IMG/VR virus record: IMGVR_UViG_3300023444_000303
Coordinates: 1 to 30,990 of that record
Source: a virus
Reading direction: 5' to 3' (one strand)
Length of the DNA: 30,990 nt
Shown here piece by piece: positions 8,029-15,082 of this stretch. The translations under genes and the position numbers were made by a program. The notes beneath the pieces are model-generated. The model searched no databases. It had not been told where the DNA came from and saw only the letters and a program-made list of their open reading frames with translations. The stretch's first letter is position 1, and each line of letters starts with the position of its first letter.

Positions 8029-8215
8029 TGTCCTGCTCCATCAGTTCAGGTTCTTTGCAGACCAAGACCAACATACCGGCGCGGGAGCCGTCCTTGTTAT
8101 CGATAAGCACGCCTGTCAGGGCGTGCGTGGCCTTGTGTATCATCGTCTTGTCGGGGCACGCCGCGCACTTAGGGCACTGATTGCACCGATTCATATCCAT
8201 GGTCCAGTGACTCAT
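8009..8215 (-). CDS. Small Cys-rich protein, possibly metal-binding
   Basis: A 68-aa protein with CNQCPKCAAC at residues 11-20, four cysteines that could bind iron-sulfur or zinc, and a later cysteine in LVLVCKEPE. There is no membrane segment. The ATG at 8215 has GGAG 9 bases upstream. It overlaps the previous gene by 47 bp and the next start by 20 bp. No family is recognised. Tail-tip assembly proteins of some siphophages (lambda gpL type) also carry cysteine clusters that bind a metal, so a tail role is possible. Confidence 0.65.
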   Translation of the reverse strand: MSHWTMDMNRCNQCPKCAACPDKTMIHKATHALTGVLIDNKDGSRAGMLVLVCKEPELMEQDNVVNKV

Positions 8216-8444
8216 TGTTTTTTCTCCTGCAATTAATAGTTATGGAGCCGGGCAAGCTCATCACGCGACGGAGCGTGTTGAGACGCGTGGCCTCTGATGG
8301 TCCCGAAAAAAAGACTCCGCCAGAGGTTTTCTCCTCAAGCTGTGCCCACTCCACGCGTAGTCTTTCCAGTCGTCTGCAATCAGCGGCCATGGAGACCGAG
8401 GGGATAAGAAGGATTAGAAAGACTATAATAGAACACCACATCAT
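8169..8444 (-). CDS. Small exported protein of unknown function
   Basis: A 91-aa protein with a clear signal peptide (MMWCSIIVFLILLIPSVSMA, residues 1-20, cleavage expected after SMA). The mature part is basic and short, with two cysteines (AADC near the start and INCRRK near the end), which could form one disulfide. It starts at the tape measure stop with a 4-bp overlap. A periplasmic protein encoded beside the tail tip could block later injection (superinfection exclusion) or aid tail function; neither is shown. Its 3' end overlaps the next gene by 47 bp. Confidence 0.65.
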   Translation of the reverse strand: MMWCSIIVFLILLIPSVSMAADCRRLERLRVEWAQLEEKTSGGVFFSGPSEATRLNTLRRVMSLPGSITINCRRKNNESLDHGYESVQSVP

Positions 8445-11083
8445 ACCCTCTCGTTTAGTCTAAGAAGCTCGTCACGAGTCTCCAGGGCCGTCTCATGGGG
8501 CGACTTGGAGCCGTTGATATTGACAGTCACGTCCATACGGGTAGTGCCGCCGCCGCGTGAGCCGGAGACGGTCTGGCCAAATAATTGTTTGCCTATCTCA
8601 AAGGGCGAGAGCCCCGAGGTAGGCAACTGCCGTGAGATTTCGGACTTCACAACCTGATTATCCAAAAAGGAGAGCAGGTCCGGCGACGCGAGGGAATTCT
8701 GAACATTTGATATCCCCGCCGTAACCGCAGAGAAATCAGCCGTGACCGCAGGGCGTATCGCCGAGATAGAGCCGAACATGGTCTTGATGTCGTTAATCTT
8801 CTCGGAGATAGGCAAGACCGCCGAGCCCTGGCCTTTTATGGGGATGATAACAGGGGCACTTAGACCGGCTAACTCTGCCTTCAGGCTTTTTACGCCGCTA
8901 AGGGCGTCCTCGATGCCGGAGACCTTGACAATCGGCGAGAAGGTCTTACCCGTTGATATGCCGTTAAATGCGCTGGTAAGGTCTTTCAGCCTGTCCTCCA
9001 CGGCCTTTATGTCGTCAGAGGGAGCCTCGGAAAACTTCTTGCTCTTCCAGTAGTCATCCCATTCTTTCTGCCTCTTTGTCTGGAAATCTTGAATGGCTAC
9101 TATGCCGCCTTTGGCCGCGGCATTAAGGTCGTCGGCGAACTTGACTCCTGAGTCCGGGGCCTCAACCTTCTGCCCCTGCTTGCCCTTGAGGTCATCGAGG
9201 ATAGCGTTGATTCCGGTGCTTGCCGCCTGATAGGCGCGGAGGATATCTTCAGGCGTGGCGACACCGCTATCTTTTATGGTTACAAAGGCCGCTACGGCCT
9301 TGTCGGCCATCTCAATAAGCTGAGCAGTGCTGTCTATATTAAGGGTTCCAAATGCGGCTGTGAGATCAGAGAGCGCCTTCTCTCCCGTGCTATCAGGAAG
9401 GTTCGCGCCGGGTGCTTTGTCGGGTGCGGGCTTGCCCTTGGAAGCCTTTTTCTTTTCTTCTTTATCAAGGAGCTCCTTCTGCTTTTTCAGGGCCACATCT
9501 AAAAACGCGGTAAGTTGTTTAACGCCGTCAATGGCGCCCTGCCCCGGAGCAGAAGTAAGCCTTGCTATGGATTCTTTTAAAACCTTTATCTCCGAGTTTA
9601 TATTTTCAAGGGTCCTCGGCACCGGGGCAGCGCTTACATCGATGCCCGTCATCCATGCGGCAAAGGAGCCCAACCCACGACCGAAATCTCTAAATAATAG
9701 TGCGCCTTTTGTTACTTGTGGCAAAAGCACTTTGAACGCCGGGAGTAAAATCTCTCCAAGTTGTTCTCCAAGAATCTTAAAGGCGTTGGTTGTAGATGTG
9801 GCCTCTGATATCAAACTCTTTGATGCGGCCGAGTATTCCTTTTGCAGTGACTTACCAAGCTTGTACTCGCTGTTAGCCCGCGCCAGACTGATATTTAATT
9901 TATCCGTTCCTTTTGCGAGGCCGAGCATTGTCTGAAGCACCCTTCGGCCCTCAAGCCCTAAATCAGAGAGGGCCTGCACGGCCGTGAACTTATCCATCTC
10001 ACTTAATGCCTTTGATAGAAGTTCTATTGCTTTAATGGGATTGTCCTTGACCAGCGCGGTAAATTCTTTTACGGATACACCGGCCGCCTTGGCGAAATCG
10101 GCGGAGTTACTGATTATTTTCGAAAAAACTTGAAGGATAGCTGTGCCGGCCACCTCGGTGTTAAGGCCCATATCTTTCATTGTGGCGCCGAGGGCAAAGA
10201 TTTCAGGAGTTGTAAGCCCGAGGGTTTTGCCCATAGTGCCGGTGATTTTAACGAAGTCAACAAGATCGGAAGAAGATGCGGTAGAGTTATTAGAAAGAAT
10301 GTTCATCACAGAGGCCACTTTTTCAAGGTTGGTAATAGGCTCATCAAGCACGTTGCCCAACTTGGCCAGCCCTTGAGCCGCTTCCTCAGAGGTCAGGTTC
10401 GTAGCCACACCTGTCATGGCAATAACTCTCGTAAATTCAGAAAGGTCCTTTGAAGCCACACCCAACTGTCCGCCTATGGCCGCGATTCCCTGCAGTTCCT
10501 CCAACTTAATGCCCTTCATCTCAACAGAGAGGTCCCTTATTTTTTTCTTAAAAATCTCCAACTCTGTGCCGGCAAGGCCGGTCCGCTTAACAACCTCTAT
10601 CCAGCCCTGCTCGATATCAGCGATGCTCCGTAAAAAAATACGTCCGAAGCGGATTGCGCCGTAGGATATCAGCAGGCCCTTAAGGGTGAAGAGCTTTTTT
10701 ACAACATTACCCGCAGTGACCTTAAGGCGGCTGAAGGCGGAGATGCGCTTTCGAGTTACAGCAAGGCTGTCTTTAGTTGATGAGGCCACAGACTTGTTGG
10801 CCGCTACAACGGTGCGCTTGTACTCTTTCCACTCAGCGGATAGCCGCCGCATGGCAACCGTATGCGCGTCGGCATGGGTAGCGCCGCCCTCCATCGCCTC
10901 TTTCATGGCCGGCCCCATGCGCCCTTTCAGGAACTGGGTCCATGTCAGCGCGGCCTGTTGCGACGTGGTGGCGCTCTCACTTATGCGTTTAAAGGCATTC
11001 TGTCCGTCACGCCCGAATTGATCGAGCTTTACCGAGGCATCCTTTACGTTCGCATTTACGTTGATTCCGACTTCTGTTGCCAC
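8441..11083 (-). CDS. Tape measure protein (TP901-1 type)
   Basis: An 880-aa protein that sets tail length; at about 1.5 Å per residue this suggests a tail of roughly 130 nm (estimate). It starts with the usual VNVKDASVKLDQFGRDGQ-like helical region. Residues ~165-460 are the TP901-1 minor tail core with AIGGQLGVASKDLSEFTRVI, the LTSEEAAQGLAKLGNVL helix and GTAILQVFSKII. A hydrophobic segment LKGLLISYGAIRFGRIFL lies near 135. After ~560 there is a lysine-rich, low-complexity linker, and the C-terminal part ends in a GGGTTRMDVTVNINGS-like strand near ~845-860. The end overlaps the next gene by 4 bp. Confidence 0.93.
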   Translation of the reverse strand: MATEVGINVNANVKDASVKLDQFGRDGQNAFKRISESATTSQQAALTWTQFLKGRMGPAMKEAMEGGATHADAHTVAMRRLSAEWKEYKRTVVAANKSVASSTKDSLAVTRKRISAFSRLKVTAGNVVKKLFTLKGLLISYGAIRFGRIFLRSIADIEQGWIEVVKRTGLAGTELEIFKKKIRDLSVEMKGIKLEELQGIAAIGGQLGVASKDLSEFTRVIAMTGVATNLTSEEAAQGLAKLGNVLDEPITNLEKVASVMNILSNNSTASSSDLVDFVKITGTMGKTLGLTTPEIFALGATMKDMGLNTEVAGTAILQVFSKIISNSADFAKAAGVSVKEFTALVKDNPIKAIELLSKALSEMDKFTAVQALSDLGLEGRRVLQTMLGLAKGTDKLNISLARANSEYKLGKSLQKEYSAASKSLISEATSTTNAFKILGEQLGEILLPAFKVLLPQVTKGALLFRDFGRGLGSFAAWMTGIDVSAAPVPRTLENINSEIKVLKESIARLTSAPGQGAIDGVKQLTAFLDVALKKQKELLDKEEKKKASKGKPAPDKAPGANLPDSTGEKALSDLTAAFGTLNIDSTAQLIEMADKAVAAFVTIKDSGVATPEDILRAYQAASTGINAILDDLKGKQGQKVEAPDSGVKFADDLNAAAKGGIVAIQDFQTKRQKEWDDYWKSKKFSEAPSDDIKAVEDRLKDLTSAFNGISTGKTFSPIVKVSGIEDALSGVKSLKAELAGLSAPVIIPIKGQGSAVLPISEKINDIKTMFGSISAIRPAVTADFSAVTAGISNVQNSLASPDLLSFLDNQVVKSEISRQLPTSGLSPFEIGKQLFGQTVSGSRGGGTTRMDVTVNINGSKSPHETALETRDELLRLNERV

Positions 11084-11708
11084 TCTTCGACTTCCTCTTC
11101 TAATATGGATAGTTTCTCAAACGTGAATCTGTCGGGTCTGATACCATAGCCCTTAAAGAACTCCCTCTTGAATCCCCACTTCCGCACGAGCATGAATACA
11201 TCTATGATCGCCCCATCTTCTTCTGTAAGAGAGGGCTCAGCCGCCTCGCAGTCTCCACAGTTAACGGCCTTATCTACACTGCGGCAAGCGCGGCAGTAGC
11301 CCGGCCCGCCCTCTAAGGACCATCGGACGTATTCGCGGATTTTTTTTTAGACTTTTCTTCTTTCTGCTCGATAAAGAACCTCATCTGCGTGCAGGCAAGG
11401 TTCACAAAATCCGAGAAGTCAAAGCTCCGCCTCATAAGAAGGTCGCAGTGCTCAGGGCTGTAATCAAAGGGTTGGCCGCCTACGGTAAGGTTCCGCCAGT
11501 CCCTTACGGCGGCCCTGCCGAGAAGCCTATTCTGTTCGAGCTCGTCAAGGGTCTCCACGGGCCTGTTTTTTGCCCAGTCGAGTTCCGTCGCCTTTTTACG
11601 CAGTTTGATAAGCTCTTCTTTAGAGACGTAGCGCATGAGTACCTCGCCGTCTTCGCCGAAGGGCACCCAGCGCGTTATGTCCTCATCTGTCAATCTGCCA
11701 AGTTCCAT
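11056..11708 (-). CDS. Tail assembly chaperone G-T (frameshift product)
   Basis: This is the predicted fusion made by a -1 shift on the A9 run. It is 217 aa, with G residues 1-123 joined to 94 residues from the second frame. The extension reads IREYVRW at the joint and has paired cysteine knuckles (CRAC and CGDC, 8 residues between), a helical FMLVRKWGFKREFFKGYGI block, and an acidic end (EEEVEEWQQ) stopping at 11056. Its last 28 bp overlap the tape measure start at 11083, as in lambda. Without it, about 230 bp between G and the tape measure would be empty, so the extension is well supported. Confidence 0.85.
11313..11708 (-). CDS. Tail assembly chaperone G
   Basis: A 131-aa short product of the tail chaperone locus, between tail tube and tape measure, matching the lambda G position. 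The protein is helical and acidic: an N-terminal LTDEDITRWVPFGEDGEVLM, the EELIKLRKKATELDWAKN helix, and a cysteine-containing LACTQMRFFIEQ helix at the end. It ends soon after a run of nine A (11340-11348). Chaperones like this bind the tape measure during tail assembly and are absent from virions. The same locus makes a longer product by frameshift, listed separately. Confidence 0.85.
   Translation of the reverse strand: MELGRLTDEDITRWVPFGEDGEVLMRYVSKEELIKLRKKATELDWAKNRPVETLDELEQNRLLGRAAVRDWRNLTVGGQPFDYSPEHCDLLMRRSFDFSDFVNLACTQMRFFIEQKEEKSKKKSANTSDGP
11340..11348 (-). other. Slippery A9 site for -1 frameshifting
   Basis: Nine consecutive A on the minus strand (T on the plus strand) read as AAA AAA AAA in frame G. 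A -1 slip leads into a frame that stays open for 94 more codons, while frame G ends after 8 more codons. The run gives the tandem slip sites that such chaperone loci need. Confidence 0.8.
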
Positions 11709-11729
11709 AAAAACAATCCCCCGTCTGGT

Positions 11730-12680
11730 TTAGAGCGTGGCCAGCCCGTTTGTTATCGTTACCTGAACGCTCGTGGCCTCCGCCGAGTTATCAAAATAGG
11801 CCTCAAAGTCCATATTGACCTTGATACCCTTGGGGCCTGAAATCTCAGGCCCTGTACGCTTGTACCTCAGCTCGGGGATGAGTATCTCCACCTTGCGCGC
11901 CGGGGCCAGACCCTTGTCGAGGGTTATCTTAAGGCTCGACTCCGTTGATGTGCGCGCCTTGGCAAGGAGCGTGTCGTCCTCGAAAAAGGCCTCGATGGAA
12001 CCCGTCACGGAGACGACACCTTCAGGGAGCTCCGACCGCTCACCGGCATCGCCGATGGCGTAGACATCAGGGTCGAGGTCGTTGTTGATATCTATCTTGA
12101 AGCTCGTCACTGTGGCGATGGCCGCGCCGCCCTCGAGGACGACGGCCTGAAAGCCCGTAAACTTGTCATAGGCGTTGCTCGTTGGCGTGGTGTCGTAGGC
12201 CGTGACACCCTGTGTCTCCTTTGCGCCCATGATGCCCCATGTCGCTTTTATGAGACCTTTGGGCGTGACCTCAAGGCCGAGGGAGTTTATCCGGCAACCG
12301 TTGTATTTGTGATACTGGTTGATGTCAGTGAACTCCTTGTTCACCACGAGGCCCACGGGAAGCGTGCCTACCTTCAGGACGTGCGTGTAGGGGTCTCCCG
12401 CGCCTGTCGTTGTCACCGCGCCAAGGAGGTGCTTGAAGAGGATGGCGTGAGCCGTGGCCGAGAGGTTGCAGACCAGGTCGCCTGCGACGTTAGTATTGTC
12501 CAGCTCCGGTGAAGATTTATTACGACTGCCCGTGAGAGACTCGTCGGTTATGAGCGCCTGCTCGGCCTTCAGGTTGCTGGAGATAAAGGGAATGACGAGC
12601 CCGTTGACGGCTCCGGGGTCGGCCTTATAGGTCGTCTCTTCGTCTACGATTATTCGCGCGTTCGCGCCGGTGGCTTTCAT
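11730..12680 (-). CDS. Major tail tube protein
   Basis: A 316-aa beta-rich protein of the phage tail tube group. It opens with the typical stretch ANARIIVDEETTYKADPG, then SSNLKAEQALITDESLTGSR (~34-53), and contains NGCRINSLGLEVTPKGLIKATWGIMG (the family beta core, ~128-153). The second half has VTSFKIDINNDLDPDVYAIG and EVVSVTGSIEAFFED, and a final sheet. It is longer than lambda gpV, as many have an added C-terminal Ig-like or beta domain. No sheath gene is present nearby, so the tail is non-contractile. It is followed by the chaperone genes. Confidence 0.88.
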   Translation of the reverse strand: MKATGANARIIVDEETTYKADPGAVNGLVIPFISSNLKAEQALITDESLTGSRNKSSPELDNTNVAGDLVCNLSATAHAILFKHLLGAVTTTGAGDPYTHVLKVGTLPVGLVVNKEFTDINQYHKYNGCRINSLGLEVTPKGLIKATWGIMGAKETQGVTAYDTTPTSNAYDKFTGFQAVVLEGGAAIATVTSFKIDINNDLDPDVYAIGDAGERSELPEGVVSVTGSIEAFFEDDTLLAKARTSTESSLKITLDKGLAPARKVEILIPELRYKRTGPEISGPKGIKVNMDFEAYFDNSAEATSVQVTITNGLATL

Positions 12681-12850
12681 TTGTCAGTCCTCCTCTTCTC
12701 TTTTTTAGGGGCCACTGCAAAAACAAACCCCTTGCGTTCAGTGAGTTCCTTTGCGAGTTTTGCGTCCACGTCCTCGGCCTTGCCCGGCAGAAAACGTATC
12801 CCTGCTATGGTGACGCCTTCTGTGGGCAGGTCCTCTCTGACTATCTTCAT
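12677..12850 (-). CDS. Small 57-aa protein between tail terminator and tail tube
   Basis: This is a short gene found by reading the minus strand. ATG at 12850 follows an AGGAGG site at normal distance, and the TGA at 12677-12679 overlaps the tail tube ATG by 4 bp. The product has a small beta-turn-beta (TEGVTIAGIRFLPGK) and a helix (DVDAKLAKELTERKG), with a basic end. No family is recognised. Many siphophages have such a small gene just before the tail tube. The ribosome-binding site and overlap make it a real gene. Confidence 0.78.
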   Translation of the reverse strand: MKIVREDLPTEGVTIAGIRFLPGKAEDVDAKLAKELTERKGFVFAVAPKKEKRRTDK

Positions 12851-12860
12851 AAGACGCCTC

Positions 12861-13316
12861 CTATGGCGTTGTGTTGACGTGCGAGTAGCCGCACTTAATG
12901 CCTATATCTATTGTGACGTATGGAAACTCAGAGACCGCGTCCGCCGTAACCGTCTCGATGAGGGTACTCTCGGCGTTGCCTCCACGGAACATATCCGCGT
13001 AAAGGGCCTTCTTTATGTCCTCAATGAGGCCGTCGGCCTCGTCCATCTCGGAGAGTCCGCGCTCCACCTTGAGAAAACAAAAGAGCATGAACCTGAGCGT
13101 AACGTCTATGTAGCCGCCGTCAACGGTATCGAACTCGCTGGTCTCAGGCGCGCCGTATGTAACGAATACGGCCGGAAACTGGTCCTGACGGAGCTTGTTC
13201 AACTGCTCCCGCTTGTCAGAGACGAACTTTACGGTGTGGTTAAAGCCCGCGCCCTTCTCAATGGCCGTAAGCGCGGCAAGTATGGAGTTCCTTATAAGTT
13301 TGCGTTTACTCGCCAT
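12861..13316 (-). CDS. Tail terminator-like protein
   Basis: A 151-aa protein, beta-alpha in character. The N-terminus is helical (RNSILAALTAIEKG), then beta strands with DQFPAVFVTYGAPETSEFDT and GGYIDVTLRFMLFCFLK. A helical segment DEADGLIEDIKKALY and a final beta segment EFPYVTIDIGIKCGYSH follow. This layout and gene order (after the gp10-like gene and before the tail tube) fit tail terminators such as lambda gpU, which cap the tube. Similarity is structural and positional rather than a strong sequence match. Confidence 0.7.
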   Translation of the reverse strand: MASKRKLIRNSILAALTAIEKGAGFNHTVKFVSDKREQLNKLRQDQFPAVFVTYGAPETSEFDTVDGGYIDVTLRFMLFCFLKVERGLSEMDEADGLIEDIKKALYADMFRGGNAESTLIETVTADAVSEFPYVTIDIGIKCGYSHVNTTP

Positions 13317-13785
13317 TGAGCCGCCTCACGATAGCGCCCTTGATGGCGGCCCGGAGCTTTGGCAGGCCGTCATCTATGGGCTCTCCCATAAAATGTGTTG
13401 CCTTTATCTTCGAGCCCGGATGGTTAATCTTTCTTGCGAAGATTACGTTTCCACCCATCCTGAATTTCAGGGCCTTCTTTATTTTTGGTACGATGACATG
13501 CGCCGGGGTCTTGCCGCCGTACTCGTGTATGGCCGCGTACTCGGTCTTGTTTACGAACTCGGCCCGGATGATGTCACCGCTTTTAGTAAGGAGCGGAAAC
13601 TGCTGTTTGGAGCGGAGCCTGCCCGACCTTACCTTGAGTTTTGCGCCAGTCAGGTTGGCGAGTATCTTGCTGTGGATATTCACCGCCCAGTTACCGAGTG
13701 CCGTGCCCGCAGGGTCGTTAATCTCCTTTACGCGCTTTTGCAGGAGCTCAAGCCCCTTTGTATCGACCTCAACAGATATCTTCAT
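13306..13785 (-). CDS. HK97 gp10-like head-tail joining protein
   Basis: A 159-aa protein of the gp10/tail-component type. The family pattern is the start MKISVEVDTKGLELLQKRVKE, an internal LKVRSGRLRSKQQ segment, and the EYAAIHEYGGKTPAHVIVPK block (~84-103) with the YGGKTP turn. The C-terminus is basic (LRAAIKGAIVRRLNG). It joins head completion and tail, and overlaps its neighbours by 4 and 11 bp. Confidence 0.86.
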   Translation of the reverse strand: MKISVEVDTKGLELLQKRVKEINDPAGTALGNWAVNIHSKILANLTGAKLKVRSGRLRSKQQFPLLTKSGDIIRAEFVNKTEYAAIHEYGGKTPAHVIVPKIKKALKFRMGGNVIFARKINHPGSKIKATHFMGEPIDDGLPKLRAAIKGAIVRRLNGE

Positions 13786-14342
13786 CTTATCTTCCTGTAG
13801 CGATCCAGCACGGCCTTTGTCTCCTTGAGCATCTCGCCCATAAAGAAGGAGACGGACTCGCCGTTAAAAGACCTCGACTCTATGCCCTGGCGAATTTTAT
13901 CGTAGCTGTGATACTTTTGCGCCACGAGCTCAAGGGTCGCTTGTTCAAGGTCCGCAGGCACTGTCACGTAACCGGCGTTGTAGACAACCTGGACGTTCTG
14001 AAGGCCCTCGTAAAAGTAGATGCCGTCGAGTCTGATGATGCCCTCGGCCTTGTCCACGATGTAGTCCGTAGCGGCAATGAGTGTGTCCGCGCCATAGCTC
14101 CTCAGGGGGTCATCATGGAGGGACGTTATGGAGTTCACGGGATACTCGTCAAGCATGAGAACAACCTGTCCATGGATTGTGCTATGCAGTTCCGTCAGTG
14201 CCGTAGCCTCAAGGAGACGGCCGCAGTAGGTCTTCACAAAGGTATCCGCCGCCGAGATGATGCGGTTGAGGATGGCGTCATCCGTGGTCTCCGAGACAGG
14301 GACCTTCAGGAACTCCTTGGCATTGGCAAGCGTCGTGAGCAC
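13782..14342 (-). CDS. Head-tail connector protein (HK97 gp6-like)
   Basis: A 186-aa helical protein of the gp6-like connector group that attaches under the portal. It has the usual N-terminal start (TTLANAKEFLKVPVSETTDDAILNR), with long helices, and the AADTFVKTYCGRLLEAT block. The middle beta segment (HGQVVLMLDEYPVNSITSL) and VVYNAGYVTVPADLEQATLELV (~124-145) are typical of the family. It follows the head genes and precedes the gp10-like gene by a 4-bp overlap, the normal order in siphophages. Confidence 0.88.
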   Translation of the reverse strand: MLTTLANAKEFLKVPVSETTDDAILNRIISAADTFVKTYCGRLLEATALTELHSTIHGQVVLMLDEYPVNSITSLHDDPLRSYGADTLIAATDYIVDKAEGIIRLDGIYFYEGLQNVQVVYNAGYVTVPADLEQATLELVAQKYHSYDKIRQGIESRSFNGESVSFFMGEMLKETKAVLDRYRKIR

Positions 14343-14563
14343 TATTTATTCTCCGGTGCGCCTTTCATGGCCTTGTTGGCCTTTGGCTTCTGCTTCTTTG
14401 TGTCCGGCTTTTTTTCTTTTTTCACGTCCTCGGCCCAGTTTGCGTCAACAAAGGCATTGCGGAGATCACGACCTACGTCATAGGTCTTGCCCTTTTTGAA
14501 CTCCTTAGGATATATTTCCCCGTCGTCTACTCCGGGCTTTGTTTCGAGCATTTTTATTTTCAT
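14342..14563 (-). CDS. Small lysine-rich protein of unknown function in the head operon
   Basis: A 73-aa protein. Residues 1-50 look like a small beta-rich unit (MKIKMLETKPGVDDGEIYP then KKGKTYDVGRDLRNAF), similar in style to small proteins found between capsid and connector genes in many phages. The last 25 residues are lysine- and proline-rich (KKEKKPDTKKQKPKANK), so likely disordered and able to bind nucleic acid. Its stop overlaps the start of the connector gene by 1 bp. The function is unknown. Confidence 0.72.
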   Translation of the reverse strand: MKIKMLETKPGVDDGEIYPKEFKKGKTYDVGRDLRNAFVDANWAEDVKKEKKPDTKKQKPKANKAMKGAPENK

Positions 14564-14588
14564 GCGATATCTCCTTTAATCCCCTCAA

Positions 14589-14616
14589 GCCCCCCTCTTT
14601 TTTAAGGAGGGGGGGC
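14589..14616. repeat. GC-rich hairpin after the decoration-like gene
   Basis: The arms are GCCCCCCTC (14589-14597) and GAGGGGGGGC (14607-14616) around a short T/A loop, with one extra G. It lies in the 70-bp gap before the 73-aa gene. It is a near copy of 15043-15065. Such C6/G6 hairpins resemble intergenic repeats seen in some bacterial chromosomes. Confidence 0.6.
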
Positions 14617-14633
14617 AAAGAAGGGAGTACTGT

Positions 14634-15011
14634 TTAAGCTACGGGCCTCATGTGGGCTATGCCGCGTATGACCGTGGCCGCGTAAACGCCGCCCGTAGCG
14701 GCTCCGGCTACTGTGCTGACGGCCCGGAGATAACGCTTGCCGCCCTTGTAGCCCACCCTCTGATTTGTGTTCGCGGTAAGGGCCACGAGCGCGCCTTCGA
14801 GGTCTGCGGCCGCTACGGCCGTAAATGTCGCGTTGTCGTCGCTCTCTTCAATGGTGGGCGTGTGAGCGCCGTCTGTTATAGCCCCTACTACAAAGGAGAC
14901 GACCGCGCCGTCAAAGCCCTTGATGTCCACACCCGCGCCGTTGAGGCTGGCCGTATGGGCCGCCGGTGCGATGGAGTTTACTTCGTCTATGTTGTTCTTC
15001 AGGTCTCTCAT
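14634..15011 (-). CDS. Probable head surface (decoration-like) protein
   Basis: A 125-aa protein, rich in Ala, Gly, Thr and Val. It begins MRDLKNNIDEVNSIAP and has GVDIKGFDGAVVSFVVGAITDGA and EESDDNATFTAVAAADLEGA, then a beta strand GYKGGKRYLRAVSTV. Proteins of this pattern are frequent immediately after major capsid genes in siphophages, usually labelled hypothetical. The beta-rich composition suggests a small shell-binding or trimeric protein, but the function is inferred from position. It is separated from capsid and the next gene by 70-bp gaps, each with a strong hairpin, suggesting its expression level is set apart. Confidence 0.75.
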   Translation of the reverse strand: MRDLKNNIDEVNSIAPAAHTASLNGAGVDIKGFDGAVVSFVVGAITDGAHTPTIEESDDNATFTAVAAADLEGALVALTANTNQRVGYKGGKRYLRAVSTVAGAATGGVYAATVIRGIAHMRPVA

Positions 15012-15042
15012 CTCTTTTTATCCTCCACAATGCCTTAATGGA

Positions 15043-15065
15043 GCCCCCCTTTTCCAGAGGGGGGC
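15043..15065. repeat. GC-rich hairpin between the capsid and decoration-like genes
   Basis: The arms are GCCCCCCT (15043-15050) and AGGGGGGC (15058-15065), giving a perfect 8-bp stem with a 7-base loop, in the 71-bp gap between a head gene and the major capsid gene. It matches the second hairpin at 14589-14616 in arm sequence. It may stabilise mRNA or attenuate read-through. Confidence 0.6.
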
Positions 15066-15082
15066 CGGGTTGGTTTTATTGG

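Noticed and set aside
11313-11350. A9 run as a simple sequencing error
   Set aside because: An error cannot be ruled out from one sequence, but the two-frame arrangement with a short G tail and overlap with the tape measure is the normal layout at this locus.
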